The position numbers were made by a program, and so were the translations under genes. A model generated the notes under the pieces. The model was not told the origin of the DNA. It saw nothing but the letters and a program-made list of their open reading frames with translations, and did no database searches. Positions 1-8,427 of a stretch of DNA of 64,000 bases are shown one piece after another. The stretch's first letter is position 1, and each line of letters starts with the position of its first letter. The DNA comes from UBA10103 sp964437185 (GTDB lineage: Bacteria > Patescibacteriota > Minisyncoccia > Phycocordibacterales > UBA2100), in the NCBI GenBank assembly GCA_964437185.1, contig CAYTFU010000002.1:50623-114622 (forward strand). The letters run 5' to 3'.

Positions 1-405
1 TTGCCCCAACGAGTCGTCGATACAGATCCGAGTTATTTAAAACAATTAGACCAGACTATCGTCGCAGTGAGAAAGCAATTGCCAAAAATAAATTGGTACC
101 AGGGATACCAGAGCGCGGGCCACACGCCCGAGGAATGGCTCAAGCCCGACCTCACCGACATTCTTGCCGACCTCGCCAAAAAAAGACAAGACAAAGTCCT
201 GATAGTACCGATACAGTTTCTCTCCGACCATTTGGAGATCCTCTATGATCTCGATATTGCTGCACGCGAGCAGTGCAATGAATTCGGAATAGACTACCAT
301 CGTATCGAGTTACCGAATACCGATCCGCTGTTCATACGATCGCTTGAAGAAATCACAAAAAAAGCTGCTCCGCGATTGCGTGGTGCGCGAGGACGACGCA
401 TATAA
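1..405 (+). CDS. hemH: Ferrochelatase, C-terminal part (truncated by window start)
   Basis: The 134 visible residues match the C-terminal half of ferrochelatase, which inserts iron (Fe2+) into a porphyrin. The clearest signature is VPIQFLSDHLEILYDLD at about residues 69-85, corresponding to the family segment around the catalytic Glu (here in HLEIL), followed by the usual C-terminal helix region. The frame is already open at base 1, so the start lies upstream and the TTG at position 1 is not a credible start. It stops at 403-405. No other haem gene is visible here, so the pathway context is unknown. Family identity is good; whether the N-terminal half and its metal-binding His are intact cannot be seen. 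Confidence 0.8.
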   Translation: MPQRVVDTDPSYLKQLDQTIVAVRKQLPKINWYQGYQSAGHTPEEWLKPDLTDILADLAKKRQDKVLIVPIQFLSDHLEILYDLDIAAREQCNEFGIDYHRIELPNTDPLFIRSLEEITKKAAPRLRGARGRRI

Positions 406-483
406 TGCTCGAGTCCGTGCCGATTATCGTCGGCGAGCGCGATTTGAAACTGCAGGGCTTCTTTGCTCTAAATGGCTACGATA

Positions 484-1767
484 CTAGATTCGCAGCAGTT
501 TCTGCAAGGCGGCTTTGTGGAGGTGGGGGCCGATGATAGCGAGGTTAAGTGAGGAAGTTTTGAGGATGTCATTCGCGACGCGCGCTATGTCGTCGGATGT
601 TACTTTGTCCACGCCCTTCAATATTTCATCAAGAGGGCGTATGCGACCGAGGTTTATGAGCGAAGTGGTGGCATTTTGAGCAATTTCATCGCTCGTCTCG
701 AGCGAGAGCGTCATGGTGCCCTTAATGTACGACTTGGCTTTGCGAAGCTCCTCCGCCGAAACTTTCCTCTTTTTGATTTTTCGGAATTCGGCGAGAATCG
801 TTGAAATGGCTTTCTCCAGTTTGCCGTGCTCCACGCCCGCCTGAACGACGAAATACCCTGTATCGGGGTATTTGTCTGCCCACGCGTGCACGGAGTAGGC
901 GAGGCCGCGTTTTTCACGAACTTCAAGAAAAAGTCGGCTGCTCATGCCGCCACCGAGAATCGTAGAAAGAACCGCGAGCGCGTATTCATCCTTGTGTGCG
1001 TACGGATACGCGGGCACTCCGACCATTAGTTGCGTCTGATCGGTTTTCTTCTCCTTAATCGCGATGCGTGGCGCAGTCTGTGTGCCAGAGTACGCGGCAA
1101 ATGTCGGCGCTGGTGCAGGCTTTAGTTGACCGAATTCCTTCTTTATTTTCGCCAAAACCTTTGCGCTGGAAAAATTGCCGGCGATACAGACCACCGTGTT
1201 TGCGGATACGTAATTGCGTTTCAGATAATCAGCAAAATCTTTGCGTGAAAAGGATCGAATATTTTCCTTGGGTCCGAGAATAGTCCGACCAAGCGCGTGA
1301 TTACCAAAAATAAGAGCGTCGAATACGTTGTCGACCGTGCGCATCGGTATATCTTCATACATGTCGATTTCTTGGATGATTGCGCCACGCTCTTTCTTGA
1401 TTTCAGCAGCAGGCAGAGTGGAATTGAGAAAAATGTCACCGATCACATCGAGCGCCGTATCGACGTATTGTCGACTCACCTTCGCGAAATAGGCAGTGCG
1501 ATCTTTGGAGGTAAATGCGTTATATACAGCGCCCACGCCATCAAGCTCTTCGCTTACAGCGCGCGCCGACGGGCGCTTCTTTGTGCCTTTAAAAAACATG
1601 TGCTCAAGAAAGTGTGCGAGGCCGTTTTCGCGCTCGTTTTCGTACCGAGAGCCGGTGCCGCTCATCACGACGACGGTGGCGGTAGCGCTATCAGGCATCG
1701 GCGCAAGGACTACCCTGAGGCCATTTGGCAACGTGTGAAGGTCGTATTTCACCCCGTTAGAAGCCAT
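484..1767 (-). CDS. M16 family zinc metallopeptidase (processing-protease-like)
   Basis: A 427-residue protein of the M16B (mitochondrial-processing-peptidase-like) family. The inverted zinc motif HxxEH is at H52-F-L-E55-H56, in the usual context of a preceding GSRYE and a following KGT. The third ligand is expected in the segment around ERGAIIQEI (about residues 126-134). The usual second, catalytically inert half follows, with the Arg/Tyr-rich GLAYSVHAW segment. No signal peptide is seen, so it probably acts in the cytoplasm. It is transcribed away from alaS. A perfect 15-base inverted repeat overlaps its first five codons. Family call is firm; the substrate is unknown. Confidence 0.9.
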   Translation of the reverse strand: MASNGVKYDLHTLPNGLRVVLAPMPDSATATVVVMSGTGSRYENERENGLAHFLEHMFFKGTKKRPSARAVSEELDGVGAVYNAFTSKDRTAYFAKVSRQYVDTALDVIGDIFLNSTLPAAEIKKERGAIIQEIDMYEDIPMRTVDNVFDALIFGNHALGRTILGPKENIRSFSRKDFADYLKRNYVSANTVVCIAGNFSSAKVLAKIKKEFGQLKPAPAPTFAAYSGTQTAPRIAIKEKKTDQTQLMVGVPAYPYAHKDEYALAVLSTILGGGMSSRLFLEVREKRGLAYSVHAWADKYPDTGYFVVQAGVEHGKLEKAISTILAEFRKIKKRKVSAEELRKAKSYIKGTMTLSLETSDEIAQNATTSLINLGRIRPLDEILKGVDKVTSDDIARVANDILKTSSLNLAIIGPHLHKAALQKLLRI

Positions 1768-1832
1768 GGCATATTGGTCTAGTACTCATATTAAAATATT
1801 GTGAATATTAATTAGGCGGCTTCTAACGGGGT
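1751..1832. repeat. 15-bp perfect inverted repeat over the M16 peptidase start
   Basis: The bases 1751-1765 (ACCCCGTTAGAAGCC) recur as an exact reverse complement at 1818-1832. The first arm covers codons 1-5 of the M16 peptidase gene, including the G of its start codon. The second lies in its upstream region. In a transcript that includes both arms, this would fold into a 15-bp stem with a 52-nt loop that buries the start. Confidence 0.8.
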
Positions 1833-1899
1833 TCTTCCGGTGAGCATAGTACCTTTCGCTCTGTTGCACAAACGGAGCGGACGCGTTACGCTCTTTTGA

Positions 1900-3825
1900 A
1901 TGACTATCAATGAAATTCGAGCAAAATATTTTGAGTACTTTAAGAAAAACGGGCACACCATCATTCCCTCAGCCTCGGTAGTTCCGCAAAATGATCCGAC
2001 TACGCTCTTCACCGGTTCGGGCATGCAACCACTCGTGCCATACCTCCTTGGGGAGCCGCATCCCGAAGGTAACAGACTTGTAAATAGTCAAAAAAGTTTT
2101 CGCGCGGAGGATATAGAGGAGGTCGGCGACAACCGCCACACGACCTTTTTTGAGATGCTCGGCAATTGGTCGCTCGGAGATTACTTTAAGAGAGAGCAGT
2201 TGCCTTTCTTTTTTACATTTCTTACGGAGGAAATTGGTCTCGATCCGCAGAAGCTTTACGTTACGGCCTTTATTGGAGACGAAAAAAACAGCGTCCCGCG
2301 TGATACTGAATCAGCAGAAGTTTGGACAAAACTCTTTGCGGAAAAAGGCATTGATGCAAAAGTCGTCGCGATAGGATCTGAGGCAGATGGATATCGTCTC
2401 GGAATGCAGGGCGGTCGGATATTCTACTATGAAGCAAGAAAGAATTGGTGGAGCAGAGCAGGAGTGCCAGAAAATATGCCACCTGGCGAGCCCGGCGGAC
2501 CGGATTCGGAAGTATTTTACGACTTCGAGACGCCCCACGATCCCAAATTCGGCGCCGAGTGCCATCCCAATTGCGATTGCGGCCGATTCTTGGAAATTGG
2601 GAATTCGGTATTTATGCAGTACATCAAGAAGCCTGACGGCTCGTTTGCGCTTTTACCGAAACAGAATGTGGACTTTGGCGGTGGCCTTGAACGCATCGCG
2701 GCCGCAGCGCGAGGGAATCCTGACGTATTTCAAATCGATGTCTTTGCGGACGTCATCGGAATGCTCGAACATTTCTCGAAAAAAGATTATCTCGACAGCC
2801 GCTTCACGCGATCATTCCGTATCATCGCGGATCACATGCGCGCCGCCACCATCATGCTCGAAGCCGGAGTGCGGCCATCAAATACCGAGCGCGGTTACGT
2901 TCTCCGCCGCCTGCTCCGTCGCGCAGCACAGCACGCGCTAAAACTCGGCGTTGCCCGCGGACAAGAGGGAGACAGCATGCTGGTGCGTTGCACCGTAAAT
3001 TACATAGAAAAATACAAACAGGCGTACCCGGAGTTTTCTGGAGACGACGTGTATCAAATGATTTCAGAAGAGATCTGGAAGGAAGAGCGACAGTTTGCGC
3101 GAACACTCGAAGCGGGCATGAAAGAATTTGAGAAGGTCGCCGAGGGCGGACACATATCGGGCGCGCAAGCTTCAGTGTTATTTACCACCCACGGTTTCCC
3201 GTTTGAGATGACGACTGAATTGGCGCATGAGCGAGGGATCGATGTCGACGAAGACGGCTTCAAAAACGAAATGAAGAAACACCAAGATCTTTCGCGTGCG
3301 GGCAGTGAGCAAAAGTTTAAGGGGGGACTCGCCGATACTTCGGAGCAAACGACGCGACTCCATACAACGCACCACATTTTGCTGAAAGCTCTACAAATCG
3401 TCCTCGGGCCATCCGTCAAGCAGCGGGGAAGCAACATTACAAAAGAGCGCCTTCGTATCGACTTCTCGCATGGCGCGAAAATGACACCCGACCAGATTAA
3501 AGACGTCGAACGTATTGTGAACGAAAACATTCAAGAGCACCTCCCCATGATCCGCTCCACTCTTCCCAAAGAGGAGGCCGAAAAACTTGGTGCTGAGCAT
3601 GAATTTGGTGCTAAGTACCCCGATGTCGTATCGGTGTATTCACTTGGCCCCGTGGGAGCTACCGTGGAGGATCCGCAGTTTGATCGCGCATTTTCCATCG
3701 AGTTCTGCGGAGGACCCCATGTCTCGAACACATCTCAGATCGAAGAAGGGGGGTTATTTAAAATTTTGAAAGAGGAGGCGGTAGCATCGGGCATCCGCCG
3801 CATCAAGGCGGTTTTGATAACATAG
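1900..3825 (+). CDS. alaS: Alanyl-tRNA synthetase, short form lacking C-Ala
   Basis: Class II alanyl-tRNA synthetase of 641 residues, against about 875 in E. coli. The catalytic domain is present (NSQKSFR, the VFMQY segment and the GGGLER motif 3), followed by the editing domain with its zinc/active-site residues H488, H492 (HTTHH) and C603, H607 (CGGPH). The protein ends just after the editing domain (GIRRIKAVLIT), so the C-terminal oligomerisation and tRNA-binding C-Ala domain is absent. This short form is known from reduced genomes. A weak TACGCT -10-like box ends 7 bases before the ATG. The next gene continues in the same frame after the single TAG stop. Confidence 0.95.
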   Translation: MTINEIRAKYFEYFKKNGHTIIPSASVVPQNDPTTLFTGSGMQPLVPYLLGEPHPEGNRLVNSQKSFRAEDIEEVGDNRHTTFFEMLGNWSLGDYFKREQLPFFFTFLTEEIGLDPQKLYVTAFIGDEKNSVPRDTESAEVWTKLFAEKGIDAKVVAIGSEADGYRLGMQGGRIFYYEARKNWWSRAGVPENMPPGEPGGPDSEVFYDFETPHDPKFGAECHPNCDCGRFLEIGNSVFMQYIKKPDGSFALLPKQNVDFGGGLERIAAAARGNPDVFQIDVFADVIGMLEHFSKKDYLDSRFTRSFRIIADHMRAATIMLEAGVRPSNTERGYVLRRLLRRAAQHALKLGVARGQEGDSMLVRCTVNYIEKYKQAYPEFSGDDVYQMISEEIWKEERQFARTLEAGMKEFEKVAEGGHISGAQASVLFTTHGFPFEMTTELAHERGIDVDEDGFKNEMKKHQDLSRAGSEQKFKGGLADTSEQTTRLHTTHHILLKALQIVLGPSVKQRGSNITKERLRIDFSHGAKMTPDQIKDVERIVNENIQEHLPMIRSTLPKEEAEKLGAEHEFGAKYPDVVSVYSLGPVGATVEDPQFDRAFSIEFCGGPHVSNTSQIEEGGLFKILKEEAVASGIRRIKAVLIT

Positions 3826-3858
3826 CTACTCACAGACCCGCAGAAATCGCGCACCTAT

Positions 3859-5043
3859 GTGGAGCGTGTTCGCGATATACTTGAGAGCATGCGAGGCTTG
3901 TTTGGAAAGCATTCACACGATAAAACAGTGGGCGTCATCCGGCTCGATGGCGAGGCGAGCGTTGCGATTGTGCGGCAGAGAGATGAAGTCCCCTCTGAAA
4001 TTCTTGCTGCCGAGCTCAGTCCCGTCACATTTGAAGAGCGCCCTCCAGAGTCGGTCGCTGCGGGGACGCCCGCTATTTCTGCGGTCTTTGAGGCGATGCA
4101 TACCAAGTACGCGGCACTCGTCGCTCGCGGAATTCCACCTGTGAGTGAGGTGCAGGTAACTCTCGGCGATCCATGGAGCACATCAAAGGTCGTCCGCGCA
4201 ACCAAAAAATTTGGTAGCGACGTCATCATTACCGAAAAAATGATTGCCGACCTCGCCAAAGAACTGCTCGCCGAAAATTCGACTAAAGATCAGGATCTAT
4301 TCGAGGCCAGCGTCGTAAGAACGGAGTTGAATGGGTACAACTCTGGCAAGCCGGAGAGGAAACGTGCTCGGCAACTCTCGCTTTCAGTGCTGATGAGCAC
4401 ATTTCAGAGTGGTTCCCGAGCGTCAGTACAGCGAATCGTTGAAAAACTCTTTCCACATGTCATTCCGACCTTTCGATCATCTATCCGCGCCAACACGACA
4501 GTGATTCAAGAGGTGATTCCTGACTCAAAAGATTACCTTATCGTAACGATCTTAAGCGGGGCCACAGCGTTCACCGTAGTCCGCGACGGCACAATGGGTG
4601 AATCTTCGATATCAGAGATCGGGATGGCCAGCATCGTAAAAAGAATATCCGCGAGCGGAATGCCTGAAGAGACTCTCACAACACTCAAGATGCTTGCACG
4701 AGATCAATGTTCAGAGCCCGCATGCGATATAATCCGTGCGTCTATGGGTACGATTGAGCCCGAGCTTGTGCGTGATTATGGCGAGGCACTCGGTAAGTGC
4801 GCATTTGAGCGGCGGGTACCCAACACGCTCGTGTTGTTATCACATCCCGATATATTGCCCTGGATGGCGCGCTTTTTTGCACGCATCGACTTTGCACAAT
4901 TTACTCTCACGACACAACCCTTCGATGTGCGCGGGGTCCAAATTGGAGATCTGTCGAAATTGATTTCTCGAGCCGATGGGGTAGTGGTCGATTCGCCTTT
5001 GGCGACGGCATGCGGACTTGTCAACATCGAGGCGAGTCGGTAG
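3859..5043 (+). CDS. PilM/FtsA-like protein of unknown role, downstream of alaS
   Basis: About 394 residues with no motif I can name with certainty. The layout resembles the actin-like PilM/FtsA fold: a segment DYLIVTILSGATAFTVVRDG followed by SEIGMASIVKRI recalls the phosphate-2 strand and its downstream helix in FtsA-type proteins, but the canonical Asp/Gly residues are missing. The start is uncertain: GTG 3859 has no Shine-Dalgarno sequence, and ATG 3889 is an alternative. The frame is open all the way back to the alaS stop at 3823-3825. It sits between alaS and a membrane-anchored baseplate-J-like protein. Could be a degenerate pilus or division-type ATPase; this is inference. Confidence 0.45.
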   Translation: MERVRDILESMRGLFGKHSHDKTVGVIRLDGEASVAIVRQRDEVPSEILAAELSPVTFEERPPESVAAGTPAISAVFEAMHTKYAALVARGIPPVSEVQVTLGDPWSTSKVVRATKKFGSDVIITEKMIADLAKELLAENSTKDQDLFEASVVRTELNGYNSGKPERKRARQLSLSVLMSTFQSGSRASVQRIVEKLFPHVIPTFRSSIRANTTVIQEVIPDSKDYLIVTILSGATAFTVVRDGTMGESSISEIGMASIVKRISASGMPEETLTTLKMLARDQCSEPACDIIRASMGTIEPELVRDYGEALGKCAFERRVPNTLVLLSHPDILPWMARFFARIDFAQFTLTTQPFDVRGVQIGDLSKLISRADGVVVDSPLATACGLVNIEASR

Positions 5044-5075
5044 GCTGGTCCTCGTTGTATACTCTCTTGTACAAT

Positions 5076-6464
5076 ATGGCCAAAGACTATTTCCAAGACA
5101 TATTACCGCCTTCCGACGATTCCACGATCAGGTCTTCGGCGACTGGGCATGACGACCCGATCGCGGACACCGGTGCAGAGCAGGGGCGCAGCATTCGCGA
5201 TATTCAACCGCCTGTGCGTCGTCCGGCGGCGCGCGTTACCACGATTCCGCCTCGCCCAAGTTCTCGAACTAATGAATCGTTCGAAAACGGGGAGCCGATC
5301 CACAAAGTCTCGATGGTCAGGCACCTTACGTCGTGGTGGATATGGGTTCTTGCGGCAGTTGCCATTCTGACGATCTCTGTTCTTCTTATTTTTGCCTACC
5401 GACCCACGACTATCACTCTCACCCCAAAGTCTCGCACCGTGACTCTCAATGAGACCGCATCCTTCACCGCGTTTCCGACTTCTGAGTCTTTCGATGGGCT
5501 TACATACACCACCCACGCTTTCGACATCGAAGATTCGGAAGTTATAGCCGCGCAGGGTACGAGGCATGTCGAAAGCAAGGCATCGGGCAGCGTGACCGTC
5601 TACAACGAGTATTCAGCAACCAGTGTCAAACTCATCAAAAACACGCGCTTCGAGACTCCCGATGGCCTCATTTTCAGGACTCCCGCAGACGTTGTCATTC
5701 CAGGCAAGTCTGGATCAACGCCTGGTCAGATCAGAATTACCGTGATTGCCGATAGTGCGGGAGAGAAATACAATGTGGGGCCGATTTCCCGATTCACGCT
5801 TCCAGGTCTTAAATCTGGCGATATGTACTCCAAAGTCTACGCGAAATCCACCATCCCCATGAGCGGAGGAATAATCGGTGAAGAGCCCGCAACCGCCCCA
5901 GGCGTCCTGACGTCTGCAATTTCCGCCGTTCGCGGCCGCCTCGCCGAAAAGGCGCGGGAGATGGCACTCGCGCAGTCAGGTGATTCAGGTACGACCTTTT
6001 TCCCGCAACTCGCACAAGTCACCTATCAGTCTCTTCCCAGCACCACCGAGGCAGGTTCCTCGGTTCGAATCCATGAGCGTGCTCATGTAGAAATGCCCGC
6101 AATGCCGACCGATCAATTCGCGCATGCCATCGCGCGCGCGAGTGGCGAGGACGTCGCTCCGGGATCTATCCGAATGCTTCCCCTCGACGGATTCACCGCG
6201 CGCATCGCGACAAGTTCTGCGATCGCGTTTGGTTCGGATGCGATTCCTTTTTCACTCGTAGGCGAAGTGCGCCTCATCTGGAACATCGACACGGCCGCTC
6301 TTTCAGCCGCAATCGCTGGCAGAGAAAGTGCTGCGTTTCAAACAGTGGTTGATGGTTTTTCCGGAATTCAGGAGGCCCGCGCGCGCATTATGCCCCCGTG
6401 GAGTAAATCGTTTCCGAGCAATGCGCTAGACATTCAGATCGTTCTGGCAGAGGTCTCTGAATGA
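5076..6464 (+). CDS. Membrane-anchored baseplate-J-like protein
   Basis: 462 residues. The first 75 or so are hydrophilic and probably cytoplasmic, then one membrane segment (WIWVLAAVAILTISVLLIFA), then a large external domain. The motifs NEYSATSVKLIKNTRFET, DGLIFRT and GEKYNVGP with FTLPG match the baseplate J/gp47-like domain that is common in Parcubacteria membrane proteins. The start chosen is the ATG at 5076; the frame is open further upstream, but a TATACT box (5058-5063) lies just ahead of this ATG. The preceding gene ends at 5043. Likely a cell-envelope structural protein; its exact function is not known to me. Confidence 0.6.
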   Translation: MAKDYFQDILPPSDDSTIRSSATGHDDPIADTGAEQGRSIRDIQPPVRRPAARVTTIPPRPSSRTNESFENGEPIHKVSMVRHLTSWWIWVLAAVAILTISVLLIFAYRPTTITLTPKSRTVTLNETASFTAFPTSESFDGLTYTTHAFDIEDSEVIAAQGTRHVESKASGSVTVYNEYSATSVKLIKNTRFETPDGLIFRTPADVVIPGKSGSTPGQIRITVIADSAGEKYNVGPISRFTLPGLKSGDMYSKVYAKSTIPMSGGIIGEEPATAPGVLTSAISAVRGRLAEKAREMALAQSGDSGTTFFPQLAQVTYQSLPSTTEAGSSVRIHERAHVEMPAMPTDQFAHAIARASGEDVAPGSIRMLPLDGFTARIATSSAIAFGSDAIPFSLVGEVRLIWNIDTAALSAAIAGRESAAFQTVVDGFSGIQEARARIMPPWSKSFPSNALDIQIVLAEVSE

Positions 6465-6537
6465 CGCCACACAACCCGATCACCCTCTGCCATGCACGCT
6501 TTCATTCTTCCGCATTCCCAGTTCGTCACCCAGTGAT

Positions 6538-6566
6538 TTGACTGATTATTGTTAAGCTGCTATATT
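6538..6566 (+). promoter_or_regulatory. Sigma-70-type promoter of the infA ribosomal operon
   Basis: TTGACT (6538-6543), a 17-base spacer, and TATATT (6561-6566). The predicted start point lies near 6573, giving infA a leader of only about 10 bases. This is the best -35/-10 pair in the window and fits a strongly expressed operon. Confidence 0.75.
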
Positions 6567-6582
6567 TCTGAGCGCAGATCAT

Positions 6583-6789
6583 ATGTCAGAACCAGTGGTA
6601 GTAGGAGGAGTCGTCGATGAGGCGCTCCCCAATACGCTGTTTCGAATAAAGCTCGAAGACGGCGCAAATGTACTCGCGTACCTTGCCGGCAAGATGCGAC
6701 TGCATAGAATTAAAGTACTTGTTGGTGATCGTGTGGAGGTTCGCTTGGATCCATATGGAGGACGAGCGCGCATCACAAGGCGCCTATAA
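6583..6789 (+). CDS. infA: Translation initiation factor IF-1
   Basis: 68 residues forming the single S1-like OB-fold domain of IF-1, which binds the 30S A site during initiation. Typical segments are VVDEALPNTLFRIKLEDG, the AYLAGKMR loop, GDRVEVRLDPY and the final RARITRRL. Full length for the family. First gene of the infA-rpmJ-rpsM-rpsK-rpsD-rpoA-rplQ-rplM-rpsI block, just behind a strong promoter. No Shine-Dalgarno sequence is seen. Confidence 0.95.
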   Translation: MSEPVVVGGVVDEALPNTLFRIKLEDGANVLAYLAGKMRLHRIKVLVGDRVEVRLDPYGGRARITRRL

Positions 6790-6807
6790 AATGTTTGAGA
6801 TGTTTTC

Positions 6808-6921
6808 ATGAAAATTAAGTCATCCGTTAAAAAAATCTGTCCTCACTGCGAATCGGTGAAGCGAAAGGGTCGCTTGTGGGTCATCTGCAAGAATCCTCGC
6901 CATAAGCAGCGACAAGGATAA
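6808..6921 (+). CDS. rpmJ: 50S ribosomal protein L36
   Basis: A 37-residue protein beginning MKIKSSVKKICPHC, between infA and rpsM, exactly where rpmJ normally lies. It keeps the zinc ligands of the C-type L36: C11, C14, C27 and H32. ATG at 6808, TAA at 6919-6921. Confidence 0.95.
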   Translation: MKIKSSVKKICPHCESVKRKGRLWVICKNPRHKQRQG

Positions 6922-6931
6922 TCACATACTC

Positions 6932-7312
6932 ATGCGCATTGCCGGAATTACAATACCAGAAGAGAAAAGGCTCGAGATCGGGCTTACCGCGATTTACGGT
7001 GTCGGCCGCGCGCGCGCTCAGAGCACCCTTGCCGCTCTTTCTTTAGACTTCGGTATCAGACCAAAAGATCTGACCGATAAGCAGGAGGGAGCGCTTCGAG
7101 ATGCCATCGAGAAGTTCCAGCTGGAAGGGGAGTTGCGCCGCGATATCAGCAGCAACATTCGTCGCCTCAAAGACATCAAGTCATACCGAGGCAGCCGCCA
7201 CGCAAAGCACCTGCCAGCCCGCGGCCAGCGATCCAAGACCAACTCTCGGACAGTTCGCGGGAATGTGCGTAAAACCATGACGAGCGGCAGACGTAAGTTG
7301 GAGAAGACATGA
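6932..7312 (+). CDS. rpsM: 30S ribosomal protein S13
   Basis: 126 residues. The N-terminal helix-two-turn-helix region (MRIAGITIP, then LTAIYGVGRARA) and the basic tail with the RGSRHAKHLPARGQRSKTNSRT segment are those of S13, which sits in the 30S head and contacts the P-site tRNA. Normal length. It begins 10 bases after rpmJ. Confidence 0.95.
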   Translation: MRIAGITIPEEKRLEIGLTAIYGVGRARAQSTLAALSLDFGIRPKDLTDKQEGALRDAIEKFQLEGELRRDISSNIRRLKDIKSYRGSRHAKHLPARGQRSKTNSRTVRGNVRKTMTSGRRKLEKT

Positions 7313-7326
7313 TGTAAATAATTTAT

Positions 7327-7761
7327 ATGGGAAAAAAACGAATCATACGAAAAAGCGGGGGCTCCGTAGACCAGGGACTGAAGTCACGTTCGCTTGCGCG
7401 CGTGGCCAAGAAAAACATCGTCGTTGGAACGCTGCATATTAATGCGACCTACAACAACACGAAGGTAATGCTCACCGACCGCAACGGCAATGCTGTTGCG
7501 TGGTCGTCCTCTGGATCACTGGGATTTGCCGGCGCTAAAAAGGGCACGCCGTTTGCCGCTGCCAAAGTAGGGGAACTCGTCGGTGACAAAGCTGCGATTA
7601 TTGGAATAAAAGAGGTGGATGTCATAATCCGCGGCGTAGGAGCTGGACGCGAGTCTGCGCTTCGAGGCTTTGCGGGAAAGGGCATCGAGGTGGTGCGCAT
7701 TGCAGACGACACTCCCGTGCCTCACAATGGCCCCCGACCGCCTAAGCCGCGCCGAATATAA
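7327..7761 (+). CDS. rpsK: 30S ribosomal protein S11
   Basis: 144 residues, slightly longer than E. coli S11 (129) because of a basic N-terminal extension of about 20 residues (MGKKRIIRKSGG). The core is typical: HINATYNNTKVMLTD, GNAVAWSSSGSLGFAG and the C-terminal DDTPVPHNGPRPPKPRRI. S11 lines the 30S platform near the E site. Tight spacing to rpsM (14 bases) and rpsD (2 bases) suggests one transcript. Confidence 0.95.
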   Translation: MGKKRIIRKSGGSVDQGLKSRSLARVAKKNIVVGTLHINATYNNTKVMLTDRNGNAVAWSSSGSLGFAGAKKGTPFAAAKVGELVGDKAAIIGIKEVDVIIRGVGAGRESALRGFAGKGIEVVRIADDTPVPHNGPRPPKPRRI

Positions 7762-7763
7762 TT

Positions 7764-8378
7764 ATGTTGCTCATCAAATCAAAGTACAAAATTGCGAAGC
7801 GGCTGGGGGCAGCGATATTTGAAAAAACGCAATCTCAGAAATTCGCACTTTCGGAAGCTCGATCGCCTCGCAAGACTCGCGGGGGACGCGGCGGAGGAAG
7901 TGACTACGGCAGACAATTGTTGGAGAAGCAGCGTGTTCGCTACACCTACGGCCTATCGGAAAAGCAACTCTCGCGGTATGCGCAGGCCGCGTTTGCCGAG
8001 CCGGATCCTTCAAAGAGCCTTCATACGCTACTCGAAATGCGCGCTGATTCGGTGGTGTACCGCGCCGGATTTGCACCCACTCGACGCGCCGCTCGGCAAA
8101 TGGTATCGCACGGCCACGTCACGGTGAATGGTCGGAGAACTACCGTTCCGTCTCACCAGGTCCGAAAGGGAGATGTGATCGGGGTGCGCGAAGGAAGCCG
8201 TGGAAGCGCCCTTTTCACCGTTCTTGCAGAGAAGAATTCTGAATCGCGACCCAACGTGCCCTCGTGGATCAACGTTTCGGTTGAGAAACTCACCGCCGAG
8301 GTATCGGGCGTGCCGAGCTACAATGCCGTAGAAGCAGGCCTTGATTACGCAACAGTATTTGAGTTTTACAGCAGGTAG
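7764..8378 (+). CDS. rpsD: 30S ribosomal protein S4
   Basis: 204 residues, normal length for this early-assembling 16S rRNA binding protein. The N-terminal domain lacks the cysteine zinc cluster found in some bacteria. The S4 RNA-binding domain is clear (about residues 90-155: LLEMRADSVVYRAGF, then ARQMVSHGHVTVNGR and VRKGDVIGV). It starts 2 bases after the rpsK stop, so translation is probably coupled. The rpoA promoter overlaps its last codons. Confidence 0.95.
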   Translation: MLLIKSKYKIAKRLGAAIFEKTQSQKFALSEARSPRKTRGGRGGGSDYGRQLLEKQRVRYTYGLSEKQLSRYAQAAFAEPDPSKSLHTLLEMRADSVVYRAGFAPTRRAARQMVSHGHVTVNGRRTTVPSHQVRKGDVIGVREGSRGSALFTVLAEKNSESRPNVPSWINVSVEKLTAEVSGVPSYNAVEAGLDYATVFEFYSR

Positions 8379-8386
8379 TGTATAAT
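8358..8386 (+). promoter_or_regulatory. Internal promoter for rpoA
   Basis: TTTGAG (8358-8363), 17-base spacer, TATAAT (8381-8386), overlapping the rpsD stop codon. The predicted transcript starts near 8393, giving rpoA a leader of about 35 bases, unlike most genes of this window. It would let rpoA-rplQ-rplM-rpsI be transcribed apart from the upstream ribosomal genes. Confidence 0.6.
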
Positions 8387-8427
8387 TGCGAACGATTTTT
8401 ACTAGAACTTGACGAATTTTTAATTCT

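Noticed and set aside
6055..6075. A tRNA T-loop-like string GGTTCGAATCC
   Set aside because: It lies inside the baseplate-J-like coding sequence, the flanking bases do not form a 5-bp stem, and no acceptor or anticodon arm is present.
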